A stretch of DNA of 33,703 nucleotides from Pseudomonadota bacterium (GTDB taxonomy: Bacteria > Pseudomonadota > Alphaproteobacteria > Acetobacterales > Acetobacteraceae). The notes under the pieces were generated by a model. It was not told the DNA's origin and ran no database searches. It saw only the letters and a program-made list of their open reading frames with translations. This document shows, one piece after another, positions 1 to 9,175 of the stretch. Within the stretch, counting starts at the first letter, position 1. Every line of letters starts with the position of its first letter. The DNA lies in assembly GCA_021805665.1 (NCBI GenBank), contig JAJZEV010000188.1, positions 1 to 33,703 of the forward strand, read 5' to 3'. Position numbers and translations under genes: made by a program.

Positions 1-157
1 CGGTCCTTCAACCGAGCGAGCAGCCGCTATATCCGGTACGCTATGACGGTGCCGGGCTATTGGTGGCACCATGCGGCCGGTTCGGCAAGATGGCGCCCTT
101 GTCAGGCGCGCGGGCCGATGGTTCAACGGCCAGGGTTTCATATGGATTGGGTCGTCG
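1..157. other. No confident gene; upstream flank
   Basis: No reading frame here can be assigned. One plus-strand frame closes with a TGA at 44-46 and could be the tail of a gene starting outside the window, but too little is visible to say. The rest is the leader of the copper chaperone gene. No clear promoter hexamers were seen. Confidence 0.4.
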
Positions 158-667
158 ATGTCGATTTCCAGATTTGCCGCCGCTTGGGTCGCGGCGGTTG
201 CCGCGTTGGGTTTGCCGGCGGCTGTTCCTGCCGCCAGGGCTGCCGGGGTCGAGATGGCCGCCGATGGCGGCGTGGCGGTTCATGAGGCATGGGCCAGGGC
301 GTCGGCCGGGGCGGCGACCACCGGGGTGGTGTATGTCATGCTCATGGGCGGCGATCGGTCGGACACGCTGGTCGGCGTCGGCACCCCGGTTGCCGAGTCG
401 GCCGAGGTACACGAATCCATCGACGATAACGGCGTTATGAAAATGCGTTCCGTCGCGGGCGTGCCTATTCCGGCGCATGGCATGGTGACATTCTCGCCGG
501 GCGGCTACCACATCATGCTGGTGGGGCTGGAGCGGCCGTTGACGGCGGGGCAGAGCTTTCCGCTGACGTTGCGGTTCGCCCATGCGGCGCCGATGACCGT
601 CAATGTGACCGTTCGAGGGCTGGGCCATGCGGCGCCGATGGATGACCTTAGCCACATGAAAATGTAG
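158..667 (+). CDS. Periplasmic copper chaperone, PCu(A)C family
   Basis: This 169-residue protein should bind Cu(I) in the periplasm and deliver it to cuproproteins, classically the CuA site of cytochrome c oxidase. It carries the full family motif H-X10-M-X21-H-X-M: H85, M96, H118 and M120, with exactly the expected spacings. An N-terminal signal peptide (about residues 1-28, ending in an Ala-rich cleavage region) is followed by the beta-sandwich domain. The C-terminal tail is rich in His and Met (HAAPM...SHMKM), common in copper-handling proteins. The reading frame is open from 71, but the ATG at 158 was chosen because it places the signal peptide at the true N-terminus; no strong ribosome site is visible. 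No SCO or oxidase gene is adjacent. The next gene is an unrecognised membrane protein that may be co-transcribed. Confidence 0.92.
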   Translation: MSISRFAAAWVAAVAALGLPAAVPAARAAGVEMAADGGVAVHEAWARASAGAATTGVVYVMLMGGDRSDTLVGVGTPVAESAEVHESIDDNGVMKMRSVAGVPIPAHGMVTFSPGGYHIMLVGLERPLTAGQSFPLTLRFAHAAPMTVNVTVRGLGHAAPMDDLSHMKM

Positions 668-717
668 CGGACGCAGTCTGTGCGTTGAATTGTGCCCAAC
701 TGAACGAAGTCCCTCGC

Positions 718-2136
718 TTGACCGCCCCTTCCCGCGACACGCTCAGCGCCAGTGCGTATGTCTTTGCCTGGGGCGCCACCTTGCTGGACCAGTTCGGGCA
801 CCTGCCGTTCGCGGGCGATCTGGCGGGGATGGCGATCCTGGTGTTCCTGATCTTGGAATTTCCCCGCCAGCGGCGTTACGCGCAGGTGCTGTTCCTGGCT
901 CTGACCGGCATCGGGCTGGTCGGCGTCGCCACCGCCGCCGACCCGGTGGGCCTGTTCCTGGCCGCGTGGCGCCGGGGTGCGGCCTACGGCGCGTTCTTCC
1001 TGGCGCTGTCGTCGCTGCGCGATGCGGCGGAGACCAGCAAACTGGTCCGCCGCTGCGGCCAGCATCTGGTCGCGCAGCCGCCCGGACGCCGTTACGCCGC
1101 GCTGACCGGCGGCGGCCACCTGTTCGGGATCATCCTGTCGTATGGCGCGATCGAACTGCTGGGCGCCATGGTCATGCGTGCCAACACCCTGCAAGCGGCC
1201 GGCGGGTCCGAGGCCGTCCGATCGCTGCGGACGCGGCGGATGCTGATGGCGATCTATCGCGGCTTCGCGGTGATGAACTGCTGGAGTCCGCTGAACCTGA
1301 TGACGGCGGTCGTGTCCACCGCCGTGCCCGCGGCGCCAATGCGGATGCTGCTGCCCATCGCGTTCGTCGTGTCGGTCGGCATGGCGGCGATCGGCTGGCT
1401 GGAGGACCGGCTTTCGGCCGCCCGCATGGCCACATCCGGCGGCAGGCGCCCGGCGACCACGGAGTCATGGTCCATCCATCTGCGGATCCTGGCGCTGGTC
1501 GGGCTGGTGATGCTTCTGGCCGAACTGGGCAGCATTGGCTTGGGTGTTTCGCTGGTGGCCGCGGTCACGCTGACCGTGCCGCTGGTGGGGCTGGGTTGGG
1601 CGATCGTTCAGGCATGGCGGTTCGTCAGCGGCGCCAATCATCTCGCCCGAACCGCCGGGGTGCTGCGGCGGCGGGCGGGACGGTTCTTCCTGCGGGTGCC
1701 GAATTTCCGGTCGGAGGCAACCGTTCTGGCGGGCTCCGGCTTCATGGGCGTGGCCGTTGGCGGGGCTTTACCGGCAGCCGGACTGGCGCCGTTCATCGCC
1801 CATTTGCCGCCCATCGCGGTGCCGCTGCTGGTGCCGGTGATCCTGATCGCCACCGGTCAGCTTGGGCTGAACCCCGTGGCGGTGATCGCCCTGCTGGGCG
1901 CGGCGATGCCCGATCCGGCGGCGTTCGGCATCTCCCCGGCGATCCTGGCATTTTCCTGCATGCTGGGCTGGGGCCTGGGGGTCAGCATGACCCCGATGTC
2001 CGCCTCCGCCATCACCACCGCGCGGTGGGCCGGCGTCTCGCCCTGGACCGTCAGCACCGCCTGGAACGCGGCGTTCACGTTTTCCGCGCTGGTGCTTTCC
2101 TGGCTGATCATCGCCGCGCTGTTCACGGTTCTTTAA
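718..2136 (+). CDS. Polytopic membrane protein, possible transporter
   Basis: About 472 residues, dominated by roughly ten to twelve hydrophobic segments. I do not recognise the family with certainty. The layout resembles ion-transporter-superfamily permeases: two hydrophobic halves (about residues 10-230 and 260-472) joined by a charged linker, with re-entrant-looking Gly/Pro-rich stretches such as GQLGLNPVAVIALLG and WGLGVSMTPMSASAITTA near the C-terminus. The start is uncertain. The frame is open from a TTG at 685, but a TTG at 718 preceded by GAAG gives a cleaner N-terminus. It lies about 50 bp after the PCu(A)C gene on the same strand, so a shared transcript, and possibly a metal-linked role, is an inference from position only. 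Another frame over the same DNA is long but has no membrane pattern and is a shadow. Confidence 0.7.
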   Translation: MTAPSRDTLSASAYVFAWGATLLDQFGHLPFAGDLAGMAILVFLILEFPRQRRYAQVLFLALTGIGLVGVATAADPVGLFLAAWRRGAAYGAFFLALSSLRDAAETSKLVRRCGQHLVAQPPGRRYAALTGGGHLFGIILSYGAIELLGAMVMRANTLQAAGGSEAVRSLRTRRMLMAIYRGFAVMNCWSPLNLMTAVVSTAVPAAPMRMLLPIAFVVSVGMAAIGWLEDRLSAARMATSGGRRPATTESWSIHLRILALVGLVMLLAELGSIGLGVSLVAAVTLTVPLVGLGWAIVQAWRFVSGANHLARTAGVLRRRAGRFFLRVPNFRSEATVLAGSGFMGVAVGGALPAAGLAPFIAHLPPIAVPLLVPVILIATGQLGLNPVAVIALLGAAMPDPAAFGISPAILAFSCMLGWGLGVSMTPMSASAITTARWAGVSPWTVSTAWNAAFTFSALVLSWLIIAALFTVL

Positions 2137-2177
2137 CCTCTTGCCGCTAGCCTCCTGCCAACTCGAAGGAGAAGGCA

Positions 2178-4556
2178 ATGGGATGGCTGTTTATACCGGT
2201 GCGGCTGGTGCGCGACCTGCCGATCGGTTTCAAGCTGGCGATGACGGTGGCGGGCGCGCTGACGCTGCTGGCCGGGGTTTCCTGGTTTGCGTTCGACCGG
2301 CTGGAGTTCGTTTTGACGATGCAGCATCGCGCTGCCGCCCAGTCCGCCACCGAACAGCAGGTGCAGCTTGGCCTGATCGCCGCGCAGGAACTGCGCGTGG
2401 TGGCCAGGGAACTGCAGAACCAGCAAGGCACGGCTGGCATACGCGCCGCGGTGGAGCGGGCCATTAAGCAGACCGAAACCGCGCGGGGTCTGCTGCTGGA
2501 CGTGGATGCGGGTTCGGACCAGCCGCTGGTTCAGGACGCGATAGCGCGCCTGGGCGGGCTGCTGGAGGCGGTCGAACACGCTGCCGCCCTGCGGACGGAG
2601 TTGTTGACGGCGCGCCAGAAGCGGCTGTTCCAGGCGCGCCCGACGTTCGAAACCGCGATGACGACGCTGATGAACGAACTGATCGACGGAGCGGCTGTGG
2701 TCACGACCGGCAACGCCGCGCAAAGCCCGGATCGAAATGCCCCGGCAGATCAAATGGACCCTGTTATCGAAGCCGCCAACCGGTACCGGCTGGCGGTGAG
2801 CCGGGTACAGGCAGCGGCGATGATGTTCATGGCCACGGGAAACAAAGCGGCTGCCAACGATATTCGCGATGCGACCGCCGACGCCGAGGCGAGTATGGCC
2901 ACGATCGTGTTTGGGGCGGACTCGCCGGCTATCAAGAGCGATGCCCATATGGTCGATACGATCGGCCAGGGGATCGAGACTGCCTCGGCCGATCTGATCG
3001 CGATGTCCGGGGCATTGGACCGGGCGGCGGGAACCGATGTCGAAGCAGCTAGCCAGGCGATGCAGGCGGCGTTCGAGAAGCTGGCGCAGATGGCCGCCGA
3101 ACGGGGGCGGATCGCGTCCGGCACGGCGAGGGAAGCCGGGCTCGCCGCGTCGAACAACATCCTGACGATGGTCGCCGCGATAACGGTACTGATGGTGATA
3201 CTGGGTTCGTTGGTCACGTATGTACTGGCCGGCCCGATTCGACGCCTGACCCGAATCGTGCAGGCCATTGCCGCCGGCAAGACCGATGAGGGCGTGCCGT
3301 TTACCGCATGGGGCGATGAAATCGGCCGCATGGCCCAGTCCATCGAAGCCCTGCGCCTGGTCATGCGTCAGACCTTCATCCAGGCGCAGATGATCGAGCA
3401 GTTGCCAGTCGGCGTGATGACAGCCGAAGCCACCGGCGACTGCCGCATTACCTATGCGAACGACGAGGCCCGGGGAATCATGCGGTCGGTGCAGGACCAT
3501 TTGACGATGACGGCGGACGACCTCGTCGGCCAGCCGATCGAGGTGTTTTATCCGGACGCCCATCGTCAGCGCACCCTGATCGCCGACCCCGCCAATCTGC
3601 CACACCGTACCCGGATCACGCTGGGGCAGGAGGTACTGGACCTGCGGATCAGCGCCATCTTCGATCGGTCCGGTCATTATGCCGGCCCCTTGCTGACATG
3701 GCGCCGGGCCACCGGTCAGGTTCGGCTGGTTCGGCAGTTCGAGGAGAGCGTGGGCGCGATCACCCGGGTCGTCGCTGAATCCGCCGCCGGTATGTGTCAG
3801 GCGGCATCGGCGATGCGAGAGAGTGCGGTGACCGCCGGCCAACGGACCCTGGCGGTGTCGGCCGCATCCGATCAGGCGTCCAGCAGCGTCAGCACCGCGG
3901 CGGCGGGTGCGGAGGAAGTGTCCGTTTCGGTTGCCGAAATCGCCCGTCAGGTCGCCGAAGCGGCGCAGATCGCCGGAATGGCGGTGGCCGAGGCGCAGGA
4001 GACGGACGCCAGCGTCAGCAGCCTGAGCGAGGCGGCGGATCGGATCAGCGCCGTGGTGCGCCTGATCGGCGACATCGCCGGGCGCACCAACCTGCTGGCA
4101 TTGAATGCCACGATCGAGGCTGCCCGGGCGGGCGAGGCGGGCAAGGGCTTCGCCGTCGTGGCGGGCGAGGTGAAAAATCTGGCGACGCAAACAGCCCGGG
4201 CGACGGAGGAAATCGGCGGCCAGATCGCGGCCATGCAACAGGCCACGACCCTGGCGGTTTCAGCGTTGCGGTCGATCGGCGGTACGATCCAGCGCATGAA
4301 CGAAATCGCCACGGCGATCGCCGGGGCCGTGGAGGAACAGGGGGCGGCCACGGTGTCGATCGCGCAGGCGGTGCAGCACGCCGCGGCCGGGACGGCCGAG
4401 GTCAACAGCAACATCGTGGAAGTGACCCGGGTTGTCGAGGAAACCGGCAACCGGGCGACGCGCGTGCTGGAGGCGGCGACCGAGGTTACCAGCCAGGCGA
4501 CCACGCTGAAGGACGAGGTGGCGAATTTCCTGGCGGCGGTGCAGCAGGCCGCCTGA
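2178..4556 (+). CDS. Methyl-accepting chemotaxis protein (HAMP-PAS-MA)
   Basis: A 792-residue chemoreceptor that passes ligand or redox signals to CheA/CheW. A first membrane helix (about residues 14-36) precedes a mainly helical periplasmic domain. A second helix (about 330-352, [20 protein letters not shown]) leads into a HAMP segment, then a PAS-like domain (about 400-510) and the long coiled-coil signalling domain (about 520-790). The signalling tip contains the family hairpin [19 protein letters not shown] followed by [15 protein letters not shown], which identifies the family firmly. The ATG at 2178 has a good ribosome site (GGAGAAGG). The C-terminus lacks a CheR-docking pentapeptide. 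A PAS domain between HAMP and the signalling domain suggests a second, cytoplasmic input. No che genes are nearby, so it is an orphan receptor in this window. Confidence 0.95.
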   Translation: MGWLFIPVRLVRDLPIGFKLAMTVAGALTLLAGVSWFAFDRLEFVLTMQHRAAAQSATEQQVQLGLIAAQELRVVARELQNQQGTAGIRAAVERAIKQTETARGLLLDVDAGSDQPLVQDAIARLGGLLEAVEHAAALRTELLTARQKRLFQARPTFETAMTTLMNELIDGAAVVTTGNAAQSPDRNAPADQMDPVIEAANRYRLAVSRVQAAAMMFMATGNKAAANDIRDATADAEASMATIVFGADSPAIKSDAHMVDTIGQGIETASADLIAMSGALDRAAGTDVEAASQAMQAAFEKLAQMAAERGRIASGTAREAGLAASNNILTMVAAITVLMVILGSLVTYVLAGPIRRLTRIVQAIAAGKTDEGVPFTAWGDEIGRMAQSIEALRLVMRQTFIQAQMIEQLPVGVMTAEATGDCRITYANDEARGIMRSVQDHLTMTADDLVGQPIEVFYPDAHRQRTLIADPANLPHRTRITLGQEVLDLRISAIFDRSGHYAGPLLTWRRATGQVRLVRQFEESVGAITRVVAESAAGMCQAASAMRESAVTAGQRTLAVSAASDQASSSVSTAAAGAEEVSVSVAEIARQVAEAAQIAGMAVAEAQETDASVSSLSEAADRISAVVRLIGDIAGRTNLLALNATIEAARAGEAGKGFAVVAGEVKNLATQTARATEEIGGQIAAMQQATTLAVSALRSIGGTIQRMNEIATAIAGAVEEQGAATVSIAQAVQHAAAGTAEVNSNIVEVTRVVEETGNRATRVLEAATEVTSQATTLKDEVANFLAAVQQAA

Positions 4557-4589
4557 CGATTCGGGGCTTCGGCCCGCGCGTTATAGGTT

Positions 4590-4622
4590 CCATCGTGGCC
4601 GGAACCGATCCGGCCACGATGG
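4590..4622. terminator. Bidirectional hairpin between convergent genes
   Basis: A perfect 14-bp inverted repeat (CCATCGTGGCCGGA and its complement) with a 5-nt loop sits between the end of the chemoreceptor gene (4556) and the end of rplS (4632). Its position between two convergent genes and its stability suit a shared terminator. There is no T-tract on either strand, so factor-independent termination is inferred rather than shown. Confidence 0.7.
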
Positions 4623-4631
4623 GGGAAGGCG

Positions 4632-5036
4632 TTACTCGGCCGCGGCGGTCTCGGCCGGGGCGGCGGTCGTCGGGACGGAACGGGCGCGTTCGGCGATGCG
4701 CGCCGACTTGCCGCTGCGGCCGCGCAGATAATACAGCTTCGCTCGGCGGACATCGCCACGACGCACCACGGCGATCTCCGCGATCGTCGGGGCATACAGC
4801 GGGAACACGCGTTCCACGCCCTCGCCGTAGCTGATCTTGCGGACGGTGAAGTTGCTGTTCAGGCCCTTGTTGGACCGCGCGATGCACACACCCTCGAACG
4901 CCTGGGTGCGGGTGCGCTCGCCTTCGACGACCTTCACGGACACGCGCAGCGTATCGCCGGGGATGAAGTCCGGCACGGCCCGCATGCCGGTCAGGCGCGC
5001 GATCTGTTCGGCTTCGAACTGCTGAATGATGTTCAT
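4632..5036 (-). CDS. rplS: 50S ribosomal protein L19
   Basis: A 134-residue L19 protein of the large subunit, located at the interface with the 30S subunit. The sequence begins [15 protein letters not shown] and contains the family core ([26 protein letters not shown], quoted in part as FIPGDTLRV and RTQAFEG) and [13 protein letters not shown] near the end. A roughly 17-residue Ala/Pro/Glu-rich tail follows the conserved part, typical of alphaproteobacterial L19. The frame is open further upstream, but the ATG at 5036 is preceded by AAAGGA and gives the standard N-terminus. It is the last gene of the ffh-rpsP-rimM-trmD-rplS operon, 17 bp after trmD. Confidence 0.97.
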   Translation of the reverse strand: MNIIQQFEAEQIARLTGMRAVPDFIPGDTLRVSVKVVEGERTRTQAFEGVCIARSNKGLNSNFTVRKISYGEGVERVFPLYAPTIAEIAVVRRGDVRRAKLYYLRGRSGKSARIAERARSVPTTAAPAETAAAE

Positions 5037-5053
5037 GGTCTTTGGTCCTTTCT

Positions 5054-5740
5054 CTATTGGTTCGCGGCCACGGCCCATAGATCGGGACGGCGTTCGCGCG
5101 TGATTCGTTCGGATTCCGCCTGCCGCCATGCGGCCACGGCACCGTGATGACCGGACAACAAGACGTCCGGCACGCGGCGCCCCTGCCATTCGGCGGGACG
5201 GGTGTAGTGGGGATATTCCAGCAATCCGCTGGAGAAGCTTTCTTCCGTGGCGCTGTCGGGCGCACCCATGACGCCGGGCAGCAGCCGCACGATGCTGTCC
5301 AACAGCACCAGTGCCGCGAGTTCTCCGCCGGACAGCACGTAATCGCCGATGCTGAGTTCAAGCATCCCGCGGGATTCGATCACCCGCTGGTCGATGCCTT
5401 CGTAGCGCCCGCACAGCATGATAACACCCGGCCCATCCGCGAAGCGCTGGGCGTCTGCCTGGGTGAAGTGCCGTCCCCTGGGGGTCAGGCACACGACCGG
5501 GCGTTCGTCGGCCACCGAGTCCACTGCCGCATCGACGATATCCGGCCGCAGCACCATGCCGGCGCCACCCCCGAACGGGGTGTCGTCAACGGTGCGATGC
5601 CGATCCCGAGCGAAATCGCGGATGTTGGTCACATCCAGCGACCACACGCCGGTTTCAAGCGCCCGTCCGGCCAGGGACTGGCCAAGCGAGCCAGGAAACA
5701 TCGCGGGAAACAGCGTCAGGACGGAGGCGCGCCAGGTCAT
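5054..5740 (-). CDS. trmD: tRNA (guanine-37-N1)-methyltransferase
   Basis: A 228-residue SPOUT-class methyltransferase that makes m1G37 next to the anticodon and prevents +1 frameshifting. Recognisable elements are the start ([15 protein letters not shown]), [12 protein letters not shown], the trefoil-knot cofactor site ([12 protein letters not shown], then [14 protein letters not shown]) and the C-terminal [13 protein letters not shown] and LLSGHH segments. Length is normal for the family. Its ATG overlaps the rimM stop codon as ATGA, so the two are translationally coupled within the ribosomal operon. Confidence 0.98.
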   Translation of the reverse strand: MTWRASVLTLFPAMFPGSLGQSLAGRALETGVWSLDVTNIRDFARDRHRTVDDTPFGGGAGMVLRPDIVDAAVDSVADERPVVCLTPRGRHFTQADAQRFADGPGVIMLCGRYEGIDQRVIESRGMLELSIGDYVLSGGELAALVLLDSIVRLLPGVMGAPDSATEESFSSGLLEYPHYTRPAEWQGRRVPDVLLSGHHGAVAAWRQAESERITRERRPDLWAVAANQ

Positions 5741-6273
5741 GCCGCCTGCTCCGCTTCCGGCGGCACGATGATCTCGTCCGGCAGTACCGCCACCAGACGG
5801 CCGGCGGCGATATCGACCGTCGGGACGCAGGCGGCGGTAAACGGAATTATCAGCGTGGCGGTACCGTCAACGATCTCGAAGCTGGCGCCGGCGCCGTAGT
5901 CATGCACCACGGAGACTGTACCGAGTGTCTTGCCGGTTGGATCGACGGCGGTAAGGCCGATCAGGTCCGTCAGGTAATACTCGTCCTCGTCCGGCGGCGG
6001 CAAAGCCGACCGGTCGATGAACAGCCTGGTGTTGGTCAGTTTCTCCGCCTGAGTGCGGTCGGTCACCCTGACCGGCACGCCATCGACGATGCGGGCGACC
6101 TCGGCGACGCCGTCAGCCTTCCAGGTCAGGGCATAGAAACGCCCCTCCGCGTCGGACAGGGGTCCGTACGCGGTTAGATCGGCGGGATCGGCGGTGTGGC
6201 TGGTGATTTTCACCAACCCGCGCACGCCGTGCGCCCGTCCGATCACGCCCAACTGGATGCGGCTGTCAGGCAC
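5737..6273 (-). CDS. rimM: 16S rRNA processing protein RimM
   Basis: A 178-residue ribosome maturation factor that helps assemble the 30S head domain and binds S19. The N-terminal RimM barrel opens with [16 protein letters not shown], and the C-terminal PRC-barrel part includes [23 protein letters not shown] and LIPFTAACV. The GTG start at 6273 gives the usual N-terminus and lies 9 bp after the rpsP stop, without a strong ribosome site. The 3' end overlaps trmD by 4 bp. Confidence 0.97.
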   Translation of the reverse strand: MPDSRIQLGVIGRAHGVRGLVKITSHTADPADLTAYGPLSDAEGRFYALTWKADGVAEVARIVDGVPVRVTDRTQAEKLTNTRLFIDRSALPPPDEDEYYLTDLIGLTAVDPTGKTLGTVSVVHDYGAGASFEIVDGTATLIIPFTAACVPTVDIAAGRLVAVLPDEIIVPPEAEQAA

Positions 6274-6282
6274 CGGTCTGTC

Positions 6283-6624
6283 TTAGGCAGCAGCGGCCGC
6301 GGCGGCCTTGGCGCGTTCCTGCGCCTTCTTCTTCGGCGCGGACTGGTGCGGCTGTTCGTTCCAGACGGGCATCGGGGCCAGACCGGCCTTGCCCAGGAAC
6401 TTCGCGACGCGTTCGGTGGCCACGGCGCCGTTGCCGATCCAATGCTGCAGGCGATCCGGCAGCAGGCGGACGCGGTCTTCGTGTTCGGCGGGCAGCATCG
6501 GGTTGTAGCTGCCGACACGCTCGATAAAGCGGCCGTCGCGCGGGCTGCGGCTGTCGGCGATCACGATATGATAGTACGGACGCTTCTTGGCACCGGCACG
6601 CGCGAGGCGGATCTTAAGGCCCAT
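6283..6624 (-). CDS. rpsP: 30S ribosomal protein S16
   Basis: A 113-residue S16 protein of the small subunit. The conserved N-terminal part is complete ([20 protein letters not shown], then [15 protein letters not shown] and VGSYNP). After the core of about 80 residues comes a Lys/Ala-rich tail ending in a run of alanines, which is common in alphaproteobacteria. The gene follows ffh by 18 bp and precedes rimM by 9 bp. Confidence 0.97.
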   Translation of the reverse strand: MGLKIRLARAGAKKRPYYHIVIADSRSPRDGRFIERVGSYNPMLPAEHEDRVRLLPDRLQHWIGNGAVATERVAKFLGKAGLAPMPVWNEQPHQSAPKKKAQERAKAAAAAAA

Positions 6625-6642
6625 GTAACTAAGTCTCCTGGT

Positions 6643-8025
6643 TCAGAATGGTCTGCGGTTCTGCTGGGACATGCCTTTCGGCATCAGGGCGCCAAGCCCG
6701 TGACGCATCAGGCCTTTTTGCCCCAGCTTATTCATTTTCTTCATCATGTCGGACATCTGCTCGAATTGTTTCAGCAGCCGGTTGACGTCCTGGACAGAAG
6801 TCCCGGACCCGGCGGCGATACGCTTCTTGCGGTTGGCCTTGATGATATCCGGCGTTTGCCGTTCCTTCTTCGTCATCGACGAAATGATCGCCGCCTGACG
6901 TTTCAGGACTTTCGTGTCCAGGTCGGCGCCTTCAAGCTGCTGCTTGATCTTGCCGACCCCCGGCAGCATCCCAAGGATGCCGGACAGACTGCCCATCTTG
7001 CCGATCTGGCGAAGCTGACTGGCGTAATCCTCCAGATCGAATTTTCCACGCATCATCTTGGATGCGAGTTTTTCGGCTTCGGCCTGGTCTATCGTTTCGC
7101 TGGCCCGCTCCACCAGTCCGACGATGTCGCCCATGCCAAGGATGCGGCCGGCGACGCGTTCGGGGTGGAAATCCTCCAGCGCGTCCTGCTTTTCGCCAAC
7201 GCCGATCAGCTTGATCGGGGCGCCGGTGATCGCGCGCATCGACAGCGCCGCACCGCCGCGGGCGTCGCCGTCCATGCGGGTGAGGACAATGCCGGTGATC
7301 GACAGCGCGTCGTTGAACGCCTTGGCGGTGTTGACGGCGTCCTGGCCGGTCATGGCATCGACGACCAGCAGCGTTTCCGCCGGGTTGGTCGCGGCGCGCA
7401 CCTGACGAACTTCGTCCATCAACTCCTGGTCGATGGACAGGCGGCCGGCGGTATCCAGAATAACAACGTCGAAGCCTTCCCGCCGTCCGACATCCATCGC
7501 CCGGTTGGCGATCTGAACCGGCGTCTGGCCTGCGATAATCGGCAGGCTGGGCACCCCGGCCTGATCGGCCAACTGCGCCAACTGCAACTGCGCGGCCGGG
7601 CGCTGGGTGTCCAGACTGGCCAGCAGCACGCGCTTCTTCAGCCGATCCGACAGGCGGCGGGCGATCTTGCCCGATGTGGTGGTCTTGCCGGAGCCTTGCA
7701 GGCCGACCATCAGGATCGGCACGGGCGCTGCGGCATTCAGATTGATCGGCACGGCGCCGGAGCCGCCCAAAGCGTCGATCATCACATCGTTGACGATCTT
7801 GACGACCTGCTGGCCGGGGGTGACAGAGGACAGAACCTCCGCCCCGATGGCCCGTTCGCGGACCTTGGCGATGAAATCGCGCACCACCGGCAAAGCGACG
7901 TCGGCGTCCAGCAGCGCCAGGCGGACTTCCCGCAGCGCTTCGGTGACATCGGCTTCGTTCAGCGATCCGCGGGTGCGGAGCTTATCGAATACGCCTGACA
8001 GTTTGTCCGAAAGGGCTTCGAACAC
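6643..8025 (-). CDS. ffh: Signal recognition particle GTPase Ffh
   Basis: A 460-residue SRP54 homologue that binds 4.5S RNA and signal sequences and targets membrane proteins to FtsY and the translocon. The N domain (FEALSDKLSGVFDKL) is followed by the GTPase domain with G1 (GLQGSGKTTT), G3 (DTAGR) and G4-type (TRMDGDARGG) motifs. A methionine-rich M domain closes the protein (MSDMMKKMNKLGQKGL, then ALMPKGM). The frame opens at a TTG at 8046, but the GTG at 8025 gives the standard family N-terminus and has GGAG upstream. It is the first gene of the ribosomal operon, and two tandem hairpins lie just upstream. Confidence 0.97.
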   Translation of the reverse strand: MFEALSDKLSGVFDKLRTRGSLNEADVTEALREVRLALLDADVALPVVRDFIAKVRERAIGAEVLSSVTPGQQVVKIVNDVMIDALGGSGAVPINLNAAAPVPILMVGLQGSGKTTTSGKIARRLSDRLKKRVLLASLDTQRPAAQLQLAQLADQAGVPSLPIIAGQTPVQIANRAMDVGRREGFDVVILDTAGRLSIDQELMDEVRQVRAATNPAETLLVVDAMTGQDAVNTAKAFNDALSITGIVLTRMDGDARGGAALSMRAITGAPIKLIGVGEKQDALEDFHPERVAGRILGMGDIVGLVERASETIDQAEAEKLASKMMRGKFDLEDYASQLRQIGKMGSLSGILGMLPGVGKIKQQLEGADLDTKVLKRQAAIISSMTKKERQTPDIIKANRKKRIAAGSGTSVQDVNRLLKQFEQMSDMMKKMNKLGQKGLMRHGLGALMPKGMSQQNRRPF

Positions 8026-8051
8026 GGGTGCTGATACTCCAAACAATTACG

Positions 8052-8102
8052 CGCCGCTGCGCGAACCCTCGCGGAGCGGCGTAGCCCCCGCCTTGGGCGG
8101 GG
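8052..8102 (-). promoter_or_regulatory. Tandem hairpins in the ffh leader
   Basis: Two strong inverted repeats sit between the DUF2501 gene and ffh. At 8052-8081, arms CGCCGCT/AGCGGCG enclose a second pair CGCG/CGCG and a 6-nt loop. At 8086-8102, arms CCCCGCC/GGCGGGG enclose a 3-nt loop. They could end transcription from DUF2501 or fold in the ffh 5' leader about 27 nt before its start codon. There is no T-tract after either hairpin on the minus strand, so which role applies is open. Confidence 0.45.
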
Positions 8103-8186
8103 ACCGGGTACACATATGGCCCGGATTGCTGGCTTATGCCCGGGCGGACGCCTGGAGTCAAATGGGAACGACCTCTGCCGCGCGGC

Positions 8187-8594
8187 CTAAAGCAGGGATT
8201 GGGCGTGTGCCAGCACCTGATTGCAGACCTGCTGGACTATTTCCTGCTTCAACCCGCCGCCGCCCAGACTGAAATTCTGCCCGCCGCCGGTTTCCAGCAG
8301 TCCGCCGCTGCCCGCCTGAAAGCTACTGTTCGATCCGCCGCCGGTGACCTGGCTCAACAGCGAGTCTTGGACCGAGGAGGCCGCTCCGCCGCCCAGGTAG
8401 TTGTTCTGGACGCAATATTGCAGCACCCCTGCGAGGTTGCCCGGGCTTGCCTGCGTGACAGAGGGCATTCCCCCGCCGTCCAGCAGTCCGCTGCCGACGC
8501 TCTTTAACTGGTCCAGCAACTGGGCATGGGTCATGGAAACCGGCACCGTTACGAGAATCAGGGCGGTTACCGTGGCGGCAAGACTTTTGAACAT
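8187..8594 (-). CDS. Secreted DUF2501 (YjjA-like) protein
   Basis: A 135-residue small exported protein of unknown function. A clear signal peptide (about residues 1-24, ending THAQ) precedes a Gly/Ser-rich mature part. The conserved pieces are NLAGVLQYCVQNNYL in the middle and IVQQVCNQVLAHAQSLL at the end. The two cysteines in these pieces probably pair, as in the E. coli YjjA family. The ATG at 8594 has a good ribosome site (GAGGAAGG). It lies upstream of ffh on the same strand but is separated by about 160 bp with two hairpins, so it is probably its own unit. Confidence 0.85.
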   Translation of the reverse strand: MFKSLAATVTALILVTVPVSMTHAQLLDQLKSVGSGLLDGGGMPSVTQASPGNLAGVLQYCVQNNYLGGGAASSVQDSLLSQVTGGGSNSSFQAGSGGLLETGGGQNFSLGGGGLKQEIVQQVCNQVLAHAQSLL

Positions 8595-9175
8595 GACGAA
8601 ACCTTCCTCGGGTTTAAGACCGCCATGCTTCTACCAGACCCGTGGCCGGCTCGCATCCCGTCACCCGACGGCAACACGGCCGCGATGGAGGAAACTCCGT
8701 TCTTATTATCCAGACGTTCACCGCGGGACGAAGGCGGAATGCGCTGGAACCGGGGCCGGCCACACCGGCATTCGCCATGTCATTCAGCGTCCGGATCCCC
8801 GGGCGGTGCGGCCGCGGGCGCGACGACGCGACACCGGGCTTCTGCACCGAACCCGCTCGGCCGCCCAAAGCCTGCGCCCCGGCGAAGCGGCCGTCCGCGG
8901 CCCGGACAGTATCGCCCGGAGGCACTGCTTCTGCGTCGCCTCGATGCCCTGCCCGTATCGAAATGCAGTCAGGCGCATGGAACAGCCATGACGCGAACGG
9001 GCACTAGATACTAAGTACATATTGACCCACCGGTACGTTTCCGGAAGAATGCAACCAATGGCGATAGAAGTGTAAACGCGAATTGATCGGGGCGACATTA
9101 CTCGATCCTTGGATCTATATTGGTGTTCTTGGTTCGAGTATCTTCACCAGCGGGCTGGCCGATCGGGAGAAGAAA
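8595..9175. other. Non-coding gap between DUF2501 and beta-helix gene
   Basis: About 580 bp without a gene I can support. Open frames on both strands have no signal peptide, family motif or ribosome site and look like random GC-rich frames. The right third becomes more AT-rich from about 9000 and probably holds the promoter of the next plus-strand gene. The left end holds the leader and promoter of the DUF2501 gene on the other strand. Confidence 0.6.
9022..9050 (+). promoter_or_regulatory. Candidate sigma-70 promoter for the beta-helix gene
   Basis: TTGACC at 9022-9027 and AAGAAT at 9045-9050 are separated by exactly 17 bp. The -35 matches consensus at five of six positions and the -10 at four of six. 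It lies about 125 bp before the ATG at 9176, in a locally AT-rich stretch, which implies a fairly long leader. Inferred from sequence only. Confidence 0.35.

Noticed and set aside
41..655. 204-codon minus-strand open frame
   Set aside because: It lies antisense to the PCu(A)C gene, is Arg/His/Pro-rich and has no motif; a GC-skew shadow.
690..2150. 486-codon plus-strand frame over the membrane protein
   Set aside because: Its product is Arg/Gly-rich with no membrane pattern, while the other frame gives a clear polytopic protein.
2133..4238. 701-codon minus-strand frame antisense to the chemoreceptor
   Set aside because: The plus strand encodes unmistakable chemoreceptor motifs; the antisense product is His/Arg/Gly-rich and matches nothing.
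6196..7998. 600-codon plus-strand frame antisense to ffh and rpsP
   Set aside because: Both genes on the minus strand are certain; this frame is a shadow of their codon bias.
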